Part shown: positions 26,214-38,705 of the stretch, piece after piece
Layout: the number at the start of each line of letters is the position of its first letter
Position numbering within the stretch: position 1 is the first letter of the stretch
Source of the DNA: Acidobacteriota bacterium
GTDB lineage: Bacteria > Acidobacteriota > Blastocatellia > Pyrinomonadales > Pyrinomonadaceae
Reading direction: 5' to 3'
NCBI GenBank assembly: GCA_025463125.1
Contig: JAOAPX010000073.1
Coordinates: 1-64,000 of the forward strand
Length of the DNA: 64,000 nt
Notes under the pieces: generated by a model
Told to the model about the DNA's origin: nothing
The model's database searches: none
What the model saw: only the letters and a program-made list of their open reading frames with translations
Program-made: the position numbers and the translations under genes

Positions 26214-27143
26214 ATGACAAACGGAACCTCGGAAAACAGGGGGAAACTCATCGGTGTCGAAATATCGAATTCGGTCTTTAAAGCCGTCTGTCTCGATGCT
26301 AAAGGAGCTCTGCTCGGTTCGCACAAGGTTTTGTTTGACAGTTCCCAGGTAAACCTTCCGCAGCTGCTTGATTTTATAAAGCAGCTGCAAAAGCAATTCG
26401 GCAGTTTCGACCGGATCGGGATCGCCGTTCCGGGGCTTGTGCGCCAGGACACGAAACGCATCGCTTTTTCAACTTATATTCCCGAACATTCGGAAATTGA
26501 TTTGCTCGGCGAAGTGGAAGCGGCGACCGGTTTGAAAATGGTCATCGAAAACGACGCAAACGCGGCGGCTTTCGGCGAATTTCAGCTCGGTGCCGGACGC
26601 ACGGGCAGCAATATGTTTTATGCGACGATCGGCAGAGGCGTCGGCGGCGCTTTTATTTTCGACGGGAAAATCTGGCGCGGCAGCTCTGGATTTGCCGGTG
26701 AATTCGGTTACATTGCCGTAAATTCCGATGGAATGAAGCTGGAAGACGTCGCTTCGACGACCAATATCGTTCGCCGCACGCGCAATCGTTTTCATCAGGA
26801 CAGCACGTCTTCGCTGAGCCATCTGCCGGAAGATCGGATAACGCTCGGCGATATTATTCGCGAAGCGAATAACAATGACGATTTCGCGCAGATGATGCTC
26901 AAGCGCACGGGCGTTTATGTCGGGACGGCGATTGCCGGAGTAATAAATCTTTTGAATATCGAGAAGATCGTTGTCGGCGGCGAGATTATGGAAGCGGGGC
27001 AATTGGTTTTGGACGCGATCATCGCGCGCGCCAGGGAGCTTGCTTTTTCGCCTTCGTTTGACGCGGCGCAGATTGTTAAGGGCGAGCTCGGCGAAAACGC
27101 TTCAGCCGTCGGCGTCGCTCTTCTGGCAAATATCGCCGATTAG
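26214..27143 (+). CDS. ROK family protein (glucokinase-like)
   Basis: ROK-fold sugar kinase or regulator, 309 aa. N-terminal phosphate loop GVEISNSVFKAVCLD, the catalytic Asp in IENDANAAAFGEF near residue 120 and the GRGVGGAFIFDGKIWRGSSG segment are present, so ATP and sugar binding look possible. There is no N-terminal HTH, which argues against a NagC-type repressor. The Cys-rich zinc motif normally found after the catalytic region (CxCGxxGCxE, with a preceding His) is absent; the equivalent place reads EFGYIAVNSDGMKLEDVAST. Substrate is therefore uncertain. A near-consensus promoter lies upstream. Confidence 0.85.
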   Translation: MTNGTSENRGKLIGVEISNSVFKAVCLDAKGALLGSHKVLFDSSQVNLPQLLDFIKQLQKQFGSFDRIGIAVPGLVRQDTKRIAFSTYIPEHSEIDLLGEVEAATGLKMVIENDANAAAFGEFQLGAGRTGSNMFYATIGRGVGGAFIFDGKIWRGSSGFAGEFGYIAVNSDGMKLEDVASTTNIVRRTRNRFHQDSTSSLSHLPEDRITLGDIIREANNNDDFAQMMLKRTGVYVGTAIAGVINLLNIEKIVVGGEIMEAGQLVLDAIIARARELAFSPSFDAAQIVKGELGENASAVGVALLANIAD

Positions 27144-27615
27144 GCGAGATAGAATTCTAATAGATTAGATAAAATTATTTGATGTTATTGAAATGACGAA
27201 TGATGTCGAATAAGTGGGCAGGTTTCTTCAGGTAAATAATTTATCCCGCAGCAATCACGATTTAGACGCACAACGCGCTTAAAGGGCAAGAAACTCCTAC
27301 TCTTTTCCGATACTCGGGTTTTCACGACGGTAATATTCAGACGTTTCGGTAAATCGAAATAATTAATTTGGCTTATCAGTTAAACTAATCTAGTGAAAAC
27401 TTGCACAAAAACGGTAAAAGAAATTAATGTTTAATGTTGAATTTGCGGAATTCGTGAGATTCGGTAAACTTAAAAAATAGTTTTACAAAGCTCTTCTTAT
27501 TTTTTGTCAAAAGAGTTTATCAGTTCGCAAAAGCAAAGCGACGCGGGTATTTTTGTAATCCGAGAATTAAGCGGACCACGACCGTTTATAAATTTTCGGT
27601 TTCGAGAGAGTTAAA
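27144..27615. other. 472-bp non-coding gap before the act operon
   Basis: No ORF of note, tRNA or clear hairpin terminator is visible. It is AT-rich and must hold the promoter of the long respiratory operon, but I cannot pick a convincing -35/-10 pair. TTGCAC near 27400 and TTGTCA near 27506 are weak -35 candidates without good -10 boxes. Confidence 0.6.
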
Positions 27616-28278
27616 ATGGCACAATTTTTTCATAAAAGCGCAAATAATATAGCCAGAATAAGTATGGTTTCAGTTGTCGTCCTGGCTGGGGTGGCAGGCT
27701 ACGTCTATACGCAGGTCGCGCGGTCTTCTTATATGACGGGCGCATTCATAGAAAAGCAGCAGCCGGTTCAGTTCAGTCATAAGCACCACACGGGCGATGA
27801 CGGAATTGATTGCCGTTATTGCCACTCGACGGTGGAAACGACCGCAACAGCCGGAATGCCGCCGACGCAAACCTGTATGAATTGTCATAATCAATTATGG
27901 GCTGACAGCCCGTATCTGGAACCGATTCGCGCAAGCTTCCGTGAAAACAAGCCGATTCAGTGGGAAAGAGTTCACGATCTGCCCGAATACGCCTATTTCA
28001 ACCATAGCATTCACGTGAGTAAAGGCGTCGGCTGCGCGAGCTGCCACGGCGATGTCGCGAATATGCCAGCCGTTTACCAGGCGAACACTTTACAGATGGA
28101 ATGGTGTTTATCGTGTCACCGCGACCCGGCTCCTAATATTCGTCCGAAATCGGAAATTTACAATACGTCCTGGGATCCGAGCCAAATTACGCCGGATCAG
28201 CGGAGAGAAGTTGACGAGAAGATTACACATTTACGAAGTTCGTCAATCCTGACCAGTTGTTCGACTTGTCACAGATAG
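27616..28278 (+). CDS. actA: Alternative complex III pentaheme cytochrome c subunit ActA
   Basis: Membrane-anchored multiheme cytochrome c that takes electrons in the Act (alternative complex III) menaquinol oxidoreductase. One N-terminal helix (ISMVSVVVLAGVAGYVYTQV) anchors it. Five CxxCH heme motifs are present: CRYCH, CMNCH, CASCH, CLSCH and CSTCH, the last at the extreme C-terminus, with extra His residues for distal ligands. At 220 aa it is normal. GAGAGAG lies before the ATG. It leads the operon actABCDEF. Confidence 0.95.
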   Translation: MAQFFHKSANNIARISMVSVVVLAGVAGYVYTQVARSSYMTGAFIEKQQPVQFSHKHHTGDDGIDCRYCHSTVETTATAGMPPTQTCMNCHNQLWADSPYLEPIRASFRENKPIQWERVHDLPEYAYFNHSIHVSKGVGCASCHGDVANMPAVYQANTLQMEWCLSCHRDPAPNIRPKSEIYNTSWDPSQITPDQRREVDEKITHLRSSSILTSCSTCHR

Positions 28279-28373
28279 TTTTTTGAATGTCGGGTGTCAT
28301 TGAGAAAAGCAGTAATAATTATTAAAGTAATCAAAGCTTTGACGCCTGTAAAAATTGAGGAATCAGAAACAAA

Positions 28374-31790
<3,417 letters not shown>

Positions 31791-31808
31791 TTTTGACAGG
31801 GAAAAGCT

Positions 31809-33242
<1,434 letters not shown>

Positions 33243-33256
33243 AATTTTGTAAAATT

Positions 33257-33352
33257 GATTTTGTAATCAACCGTTTTAGCCCGCATACGGAAATAAAGGG
33301 CAACTCACCCGTGTCAAGCCGTTAGCCGGCAAAAACGGTTGATTACAAAATC
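33257..33352. repeat. 96-bp element with 21-bp perfect terminal inverted repeats
   Basis: GATTTTGTAATCAACCGTTTT (33257-33277) is exactly complemented at 33332-33352. The 54-nt core is richer in G+C than its surroundings and contains CCCGCATACGG and GCCGTTAGCCGGC. It sits inside the operon between actC and actD without breaking a gene. The structure suits a MITE or a strong intra-operon RNA hairpin. No target-site duplication is evident by eye. Confidence 0.7.
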
Positions 33353-33368
33353 AAAAAAACGAAAGATT

Positions 33369-33902
33369 ATGGACAGAAAAATTTACGGATTATTGGCGGA
33401 ATTCGATACGGCAACTCAGGTGGTTGACGCTGCTCGGAAAATACGTGAAGCCGGTTATAAAAAAACCGATGCCTTTTCACCGTTTCCGATTCACGAAATG
33501 GACGAAGCGCTCGGAATCAGGCGAAGTATTCTGCCGTACCTGGTTTTTGCCGGCGGTGTCGCCGGGTTACTGACCGGATTAGGTCTTCAGTGGTTTGTTC
33601 ACGTTTACGATTACCCGATTATTGTCGGCGGTCGTCCTTATTTCAGTTTGCCGTCGTTTATTCCGCCGGCATTTGAGTTGACAATTTTATTTGCGGGTTT
33701 TGCGGCGGTTTTCGGGATGCTTTTTTTGAACGGTTTACCGCAGCCGTATCATCCGGTTTTTAATGTTCCGCGTTTTGCCCTTGCAACACGTGAAAAGTTC
33801 TTTTTATTGATTGAAACAAAAGACCCGAAATTCGATTACGAAGAAACGAAACGTTTTATGCACAGTTTGAGTCCGCAGGAGGTTTTCGATGTCGAAGAAT
33901 AG
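33369..33902 (+). CDS. actD: Alternative complex III subunit ActD
   Basis: Small membrane subunit (DUF3341 family) of Act, about 177 aa. The start MDRKIYGLLAEFDTATQVVDAA matches the family's N-terminal ferredoxin-like soluble part. Two membrane helices follow (about residues 58-80 and 105-130: YLVFAGGVAGLLTGLGLQW and FELTILFAGFAAVFGMLFL). The ORF opens at a TTG at 33339 inside the inverted repeat, so the ATG at 33369 is preferred. Its 3' end overlaps actE by 14 nt. Confidence 0.93.
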   Translation: MDRKIYGLLAEFDTATQVVDAARKIREAGYKKTDAFSPFPIHEMDEALGIRRSILPYLVFAGGVAGLLTGLGLQWFVHVYDYPIIVGGRPYFSLPSFIPPAFELTILFAGFAAVFGMLFLNGLPQPYHPVFNVPRFALATREKFFLLIETKDPKFDYEETKRFMHSLSPQEVFDVEE

Positions 33903-34662
33903 TGGAAAGTGGGAAGCGAAAAGTAGAAAATGGTCGGCGAGCAAAGTTGCTTACTGCTTACTGCTTACTGCTTACTGCTTACTGGCGGTTGGCTGCCGTT
34001 ACGATATGCAGGACCAGCCGCGCTATAAATATTATAAACAGAGCGACTTTTTTGCGGACGGACGCGCTTCGCGGGATTTGCCGGAAGGCACGGTATCGCG
34101 CGGCAACTTGCGCGATAATAAAGCGTTTTACACCGGCAAAATAGATAATCCGAACCCGAACGCGGCGGCTGAAACGACGACTGACGCTTCGGGAAATACG
34201 CTGGTTTCGAGCTTTCCGAATGCGATTGCGAAAATCCCGGTTCCGGTCACAAAAGAACTGATTGATCGCGGACAGGAACGCTATAACATTTACTGTATCG
34301 TTTGCCACGGTCCGGTCGGCAGCGGCGACGGAATGGTCGTTCGCCGCGGGTATCCGCAGCCGCCGACTTATCACGACGACCGTTTAAGAAATGCGCCCGA
34401 CGGGCATTTCTTTGACGTAATAACCAATGGGTGGGGCAAAATGAATTCCTACGCTCATCAGGTTCCGGTCGCTGATCGCTGGGCAATCGTAGCTTATATT
34501 CGGGCTTTGCAAGTGAGCCAAAACCCGAATGGAAACGCAACAATGACTGCAAACACACAAGCAAATACCGCCGCTAATAGAGCAAACACAAACGCCGCAA
34601 CGGCACCGGCGCCCGCAACAGGCGGCGCGGCAAACGCCAATACGCAAGGAGGTGCAAGATAA
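33889..34662 (+). CDS. actE: Alternative complex III monoheme cytochrome c subunit ActE
   Basis: Lipoprotein c-type cytochrome of Act that passes electrons on toward the oxidase. The heme motif is YCIVCHGPVGSGDG near residue 140, with a Met ligand candidate in the C-terminal half (GWGKMNSYAHQV). The N-terminus is odd: residues 1-19 are basic and come from degenerate AGTGGAA-type heptads, and the hydrophobic core of the signal (AYCLLLTAYCLLAVGC) is encoded by five perfect GCTTACT copies. The lipobox is LAVGC. The C-terminus is a long Ala/Asn/Thr tail. The start overlaps actD by 14 nt, and actF begins directly after the stop. Confidence 0.93.
   Translation: MSKNSGKWEAKSRKWSASKVAYCLLLTAYCLLAVGCRYDMQDQPRYKYYKQSDFFADGRASRDLPEGTVSRGNLRDNKAFYTGKIDNPNPNAAAETTTDASGNTLVSSFPNAIAKIPVPVTKELIDRGQERYNIYCIVCHGPVGSGDGMVVRRGYPQPPTYHDDRLRNAPDGHFFDVITNGWGKMNSYAHQVPVADRWAIVAYIRALQVSQNPNGNATMTANTQANTAANRANTNAATAPAPATGGAANANTQGGAR
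33949..33983 (+). repeat. Five perfect GCTTACT heptanucleotide repeats inside actE
   Basis: 35 bp of uninterrupted 7-bp repeats encode the hydrophobic core of the ActE signal peptide. Since 7 is not a multiple of 3, gain or loss of one copy shifts the reading frame of actE. Just upstream, 33901-33935 reads as five degenerate AGTGGAA-like heptads. Confidence 0.9.
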
Positions 34663-35886
34663 ATGACGAATTTTGAAGATTATCGGGCACCCGAAGAAAT
34701 CAGCCGCTGGCGCACATTTGCGCTCGGCATCGGCGGTTTGCTGTCAATTATAATTTTAGTAATCGCCGTAATCTTTCCCGAACAGCGTGAGCAGGCTCTG
34801 CGTTCGTGGCTTTTAGGATTTATCTTTTGGGGCGGCATCGGTATCGGATGTCTCGGAGTTTTGATTCTGCAGTATCTGACGGGCGGCGCGTGGGGCGTTG
34901 TCAGTCGCCGAATTCTCGAAGCCGGTTCGCGAACCATTCCGATTTTGTTTGTTTTGTTTTTACCGATTATGGCTGGCGTCACATACGCGTATGAATGGAC
35001 GCACCTGATGGATCTTCCGGTAGTTGTTCACCGGCAGCCGTATCTGAGCGTCGAGTGGTGGATTTTCCGCGCTGTTTTATATTTCATTTTATGGTATTTA
35101 ATGGCGTATTTTCTCAACAAATGGTCGGCGCAGCAGGATCAGGCGAAGGATTTCGATCAGGCGGCAAAGCTTTTAGCCGATTCATCGAAGTTTTCCGGTC
35201 CGACGATGGTTTTCTTTGTGCTCGTCGTTTCGTTCGCCGCGATTGACTGGGTAATGACGCTCGATCCGCACTGGTTTTCGACGATGTACGGATTTCTTTT
35301 CACGGCTGGGTGGGGATTAAGCTGCTTTTGTTTTGTCGTTGCTAATTTGGCTTTTCTGGCAAATAAAGCGCCGCTCAACCGAATTATCGGCAAGCGCCAT
35401 TTTCACGATCTGGGGAAATTGATGCTCGCTTTGACGATGGTTTGGGCGTATTTTAACTTTTCACAGTTTTTGATTATCTGGTCGGGCAACCTGCCGGAAG
35501 AAACCACCTGGTACTTGAGCCGCTTGAAAGGCGGTTGGGGCGTAGTCGGCGCAATCCTGATTTTGTTCCATTTCGCGTTCCCGTTTCTCGTTTTGTTGAC
35601 GCGCGACGTGAAAATGAGAGCCAAGTGGCTGGCGTCTTTAGCCGTTTTCATTTTAGTTCTGCGTCTTGTAGATATGTTCTACCTGATTAGCCCGAATCCG
35701 AGAATCTCCACGCACGGAAAAAGTTTGGAGCTTTGGGCGAGCTTTAGCTGGATGGACATTGCCGCGCCGCTCGCGGTCGGCGGAATCTGGCTCTGGTTTT
35801 ATTTCGGCGAATTAATGAAACGTCCGCTCGTTCCGGTAAACGATCCGTATTTAGGAAACGCCATCGAACACGGAAAAGGGCATTGA
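34663..35886 (+). CDS. actF: Alternative complex III membrane subunit ActF
   Basis: Second NrfD/PsrC-like integral membrane subunit of Act, 407 aa with about ten helices. It pairs with ActC in the membrane core and may form part of a proton path. Helices include TFALGIGGLLSIIILVIAVIF (first) and FWGGIGIGCLGVLILQYLTGG. TMVFFVLVVSFAAIDWVMTLDPHW is a family-typical helix and loop. The ATG follows the actE stop with no gap, so translation is probably coupled. GGAGG within the actE tail is a good ribosome-binding site. Confidence 0.94.
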   Translation: MTNFEDYRAPEEISRWRTFALGIGGLLSIIILVIAVIFPEQREQALRSWLLGFIFWGGIGIGCLGVLILQYLTGGAWGVVSRRILEAGSRTIPILFVLFLPIMAGVTYAYEWTHLMDLPVVVHRQPYLSVEWWIFRAVLYFILWYLMAYFLNKWSAQQDQAKDFDQAAKLLADSSKFSGPTMVFFVLVVSFAAIDWVMTLDPHWFSTMYGFLFTAGWGLSCFCFVVANLAFLANKAPLNRIIGKRHFHDLGKLMLALTMVWAYFNFSQFLIIWSGNLPEETTWYLSRLKGGWGVVGAILILFHFAFPFLVLLTRDVKMRAKWLASLAVFILVLRLVDMFYLISPNPRISTHGKSLELWASFSWMDIAAPLAVGGIWLWFYFGELMKRPLVPVNDPYLGNAIEHGKGH

Positions 35887-35903
35887 TAATTGCGAGTTTT
35901 AGA

Positions 35904-35953
35904 TTGCGAATTGCGGATTAAGAGAAGTTATTTTTCATAACCGCAATTCGTAA
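35904..35953. repeat. Inverted repeat upstream of the small act-linked gene
   Basis: TTGCGAATTGCGG (35904-35916) pairs with CCGCAATTCGTAA (35941-35953) with one mismatch. The right arm ends at the next ATG, so the hairpin would bury the start of that gene. Confidence 0.5.
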
Positions 35954-36514
35954 ATGAAAAAGATTATGGGAAACACGAAGCACGAAAAATCATTTGTAGA
36001 TTATGACAAGACGTATGAGCAGAATCTTATCGGCTTGCGCGGAGTTGCCTATTTCAGCATCGGCTTAACTCTGCTGATTGTCATCACTTTCGGATTAATG
36101 TGGGCGCTGCAAAACGTTATGGAAGATCAGGCGAGGGAATCGAAGGCTTCGACAAACCCGATGGTAATGAGCGATCAGGAGCGTCTTCCGCCCGAACCGC
36201 GTCTTCAGGCTGCGCCCGGATTCGGCGTCGATTCGGAAAACGGTCGCGTTAATCTCGAATTAAAAGCGCCGCAGTCGGAATACTGGGAATTGACGCGGCA
36301 ATGGAACAACCTTCTCAGAAACGGGCAGAAAGACCCGAAAACCGGAACGGTTGTAACTTTGCCGATTGAACAGGCGAAAGAAAGATTTTTGCAGCAATCG
36401 GCAGCCGCAGCTAATACGGGAGCCGCCGCGCCGAACAGCGATATTTTACAAAAATCGCGTTTGATTGTTTCCGACGCGAGCTCCGGCAGGCAGGCTTCGA
36501 TCACGCATAGATAG
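35954..36514 (+). CDS. Small membrane protein of the act operon (ActG-like candidate)
   Basis: A 186-aa protein with one membrane helix at about residues 30-53 (VAYFSIGLTLLIVITFGLMWAL), a short N-terminal cytoplasmic part and an exported region. The motif PEPRLQAAPGFGV followed by a Trp-containing segment and LPIEQAKERFL resembles the small proteins that follow actF or precede oxidases in other Act operons. Whether it is a true ActG subunit or an assembly factor cannot be told. Two ATGs, at 35954 and 35966, are possible starts. The tail is Ala-rich. Confidence 0.75.
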   Translation: MKKIMGNTKHEKSFVDYDKTYEQNLIGLRGVAYFSIGLTLLIVITFGLMWALQNVMEDQARESKASTNPMVMSDQERLPPEPRLQAAPGFGVDSENGRVNLELKAPQSEYWELTRQWNNLLRNGQKDPKTGTVVTLPIEQAKERFLQQSAAAANTGAAAPNSDILQKSRLIVSDASSGRQASITHR

Positions 36515-36532
36515 AAGCTTTTTTATTAAGGT

Positions 36533-36567
36533 TTGATGAAAAATCTGTGGCTTGCGGATTTCATCAA
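36533..36567. repeat. Short inverted repeat before the sco gene
   Basis: TTGATGAAA (36533-36541) and TTTCATCAA (36559-36567) form a 9-bp hairpin in the 70-bp spacer. Alone it is weak; it is listed because most spacers of this operon have one. Confidence 0.35.
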
Positions 36568-36584
36568 GTCGAGAGAACAAAAAA

Positions 36585-37490
36585 ATGAATAAAAGTTCGG
36601 CAAATTCAGCAGTTTTGAAGCTGACACTTTTCAGTTTGGCAGTAATTTTATTAAGTTTCGCGAGCATTTCGGCGCAAAAGACAGAGCATTACAATTCTCC
36701 GCTTTATTCGCCGAAAACTTACGATCCGAACCAGACATCGAGCAACGGTCTGCCGGAAGTTTTGAAAGAAATCGGTATTGACCAGAAATTAGGCGAGCAG
36801 CTTCCGCTCGACGCGGAATTTAAGGACGAAGCTGGCAACGCCGTAAAATTAGGCGATTTTTTTAATAAAGAAAAACCTGTTGTCCTGGCTTTTGTTTATT
36901 ACGAGTGTCCGATGCTTTGCAATCAGGTTCTTAACGGTTTGACCGGTTCGCTGAAAGGAATTTCCTTTGACGCCGGGAAAGAATTCGATGTTGTGGCAAT
37001 CAGTTTCGACGCTCGTGAAAACGATAAAGCCGGTTTAGCGCAGAATAAAAAAATCAGTTATATGGAGCGTTACGGACGCCCGGAAACTGAAAAGGGCTGG
37101 CACTTTTTGACCGGCAGCCAGGAATCGATTGATAAAGTAACGAGCGCCGCCGGGTTTAAGTATAAATGGGATGAGCAGTCAAACCAGTTTGCCCACGGCA
37201 GCGCGGTCATGGTCGTAACGCCTGAAGGAAAACTTTCGCGCTATCATTACGGAATTGATTATGCGCCGAAAGATTTAAAGTTCAGCCTGATGGATTCGGC
37301 AAAACTTAATATCGGAAATCCGGTCGAACAGCTTTCTTTATACTGTTTTCATTACGACCCCTCGACCGGAAAATACGGTTTGGCGATATTGCGCGTGTTA
37401 CGGCTTTTTGCGATAGCGACATTAATAGGATTGGGCGGTATGCTGTTTGTTTTCTGGCGCAGAAAAAGCAGAAAACAGGAAATGAATTAG
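36585..37490 (+). CDS. SCO1/SenC family copper chaperone
   Basis: Thioredoxin-fold protein that delivers copper to the CuA site of cytochrome oxidase. After a signal or anchor (LTLFSLAVILLSFASISAQ), the copper motif ECPMLCNQV (CxxxC) lies near residue 113 and the third ligand His is probably in FAHGSAVMV near residue 205. A second hydrophobic segment at the C-terminus (ILRVLRLFAIATLIGLGGMLFVFW) anchors it. The track ORF starts at 36552, but the ATG at 36585 (MNKSSANSAV) directly precedes the signal. It sits immediately before subunit II, its expected client. Confidence 0.92.
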   Translation: MNKSSANSAVLKLTLFSLAVILLSFASISAQKTEHYNSPLYSPKTYDPNQTSSNGLPEVLKEIGIDQKLGEQLPLDAEFKDEAGNAVKLGDFFNKEKPVVLAFVYYECPMLCNQVLNGLTGSLKGISFDAGKEFDVVAISFDARENDKAGLAQNKKISYMERYGRPETEKGWHFLTGSQESIDKVTSAAGFKYKWDEQSNQFAHGSAVMVVTPEGKLSRYHYGIDYAPKDLKFSLMDSAKLNIGNPVEQLSLYCFHYDPSTGKYGLAILRVLRLFAIATLIGLGGMLFVFWRRKSRKQEMN

Positions 37491-37501
37491 TTTTTAATTC
37501 T

Positions 37502-37533
37502 AATTTTAGGTTTGGAATGTTAAATCTAAAATT
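37502..37533. repeat. Inverted repeat between sco and coxB
   Basis: AATTTTAGGTTT (37502-37513) pairs with AAATCTAAAATT (37522-37533) except at one base. It fills most of the 54-bp spacer and is followed by TTTTATAAG rather than a long T-tract. Confidence 0.45.
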
Positions 37534-37544
37534 TTTATAAGAAT

Positions 37545-38684
37545 ATGCAAAATACTTCGTGGGTTCCATTTTTTCCTGAACAGGCTTCCACCTTCGCGTG
37601 GCAGGTTGACGGGCTGTATCTTTACCTGATTTTAATCAGCGTGTTTTTCACGGTTTTAATTTTCGCCGGGCTTTTAGTGTTCGGTATTAAATACCGGGAA
37701 AGAGAAAAATACGCGACCGGAGCGGAAATTCACGGTTCAATCGGGTTGGAAACATTCTGGTCAATCATTCCTTTCATTATTTCAATGACGATTTTCCTCG
37801 GCGGCGCGATTGTTTACTACAACCAGCAGCGTATGCCCGACGATGCGACGGAAATCTTCGTTGTCGGAAAACAATGGATGTGGAAAATTCAGCACGGTAC
37901 GGGACAGCGCGAAATCAACGAGCTGCACGTTCCGGTCGGGCGAAAGATCAAGCTGACGATGACGACCGAGGACGTTCTGCACGATTTCTCGATTCCCGCC
38001 TTCCGCACCAAATTCGACGTCGTTCCGGGAAGATACACGACCACCTGGTTTGAGGCGACAAAGCCCGGCAAATATCACCTGTTCTGCGCCGAATATTGCG
38101 GTCTGAATCACTCGGGTATGGGCGGCTACGTTTATGTAATGGAACAGCGCGATTTTGACAACTGGCTGAGCGGAAACGTTTCCGGGCAAACGCCGGTCGA
38201 AGCCGGTAACGATTTGTTCAATAATAAGCTCGGCTGCGCGTCCTGCCACCAGCAGAACGATCAGGGACGCGGACCGAATCTAGCCGGTATCTTCGGAAAA
38301 GACGTCAGGCTGACGGGCGGGCAGATCGTTAAAGCCGACGATGAATATATTCGCAACTCGATTTTGAATCCGCAAGGGCAGATCGTCGAAGGTTACCAGC
38401 CGATAATGCCGACCTTTAAAGGACAAATTACAGAAGAACAGCTGGTTCAGCTGATCGCTTATATAAAATCTTTGGGCGGCAATTCCATCGAAGGAACGAC
38501 AACCAGGACCACAACCACAACTAACACAAATACTTCGGGCGGAAACAATATGAATAGTAATTCCGGCACGGGGGGAAGTACAATAAGAGTACCGTTGCCC
38601 GAAAGAGGAGCAGCCAACAATAGACAGGGTAGTAATCCGAACGCTCCGGATATAACATCAGAGCCGACGAATCGACAACGATAA
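37545..38684 (+). CDS. coxB: caa3-type cytochrome c oxidase subunit II with fused cytochrome c
   Basis: Subunit II carries two N-terminal helices (LYLYLILISVFFTVLIFAGLLV and LETFWSIIPFIISMTIFLGG), a cupredoxin domain with the CuA site (HDFSIPAF, then FCAEYCGLNHSGMGG) and a C-terminal cytochrome c domain with CASCH near residue 230 and a Met ligand in QPIMPTFKG. This makes it a caa3 oxidase that does not need a soluble donor. After the heme domain there is an unusual 60-residue Thr/Asn/Gly/Arg tail. The gene precedes coxA by 21 bp. Confidence 0.96.
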   Translation: MQNTSWVPFFPEQASTFAWQVDGLYLYLILISVFFTVLIFAGLLVFGIKYREREKYATGAEIHGSIGLETFWSIIPFIISMTIFLGGAIVYYNQQRMPDDATEIFVVGKQWMWKIQHGTGQREINELHVPVGRKIKLTMTTEDVLHDFSIPAFRTKFDVVPGRYTTTWFEATKPGKYHLFCAEYCGLNHSGMGGYVYVMEQRDFDNWLSGNVSGQTPVEAGNDLFNNKLGCASCHQQNDQGRGPNLAGIFGKDVRLTGGQIVKADDEYIRNSILNPQGQIVEGYQPIMPTFKGQITEEQLVQLIAYIKSLGGNSIEGTTTRTTTTTNTNTSGGNNMNSNSGTGGSTIRVPLPERGAANNRQGSNPNAPDITSEPTNRQR

Positions 38685-38705
38685 AAGAGGTACTAAAAGA
38701 AGATT

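Noticed and set aside
27144-27615. tRNA or small RNA gene in the gap before actA
   Set aside because: No cloverleaf with a conserved T-loop or other RNA consensus could be found by eye.
33949-33983. Assembly artefact in the GCTTACT repeat of actE
   Set aside because: The five-copy repeat keeps the actE frame through a complete signal peptide and lipobox into the heme motif, so it is most likely real, though copy number should be checked in reads.
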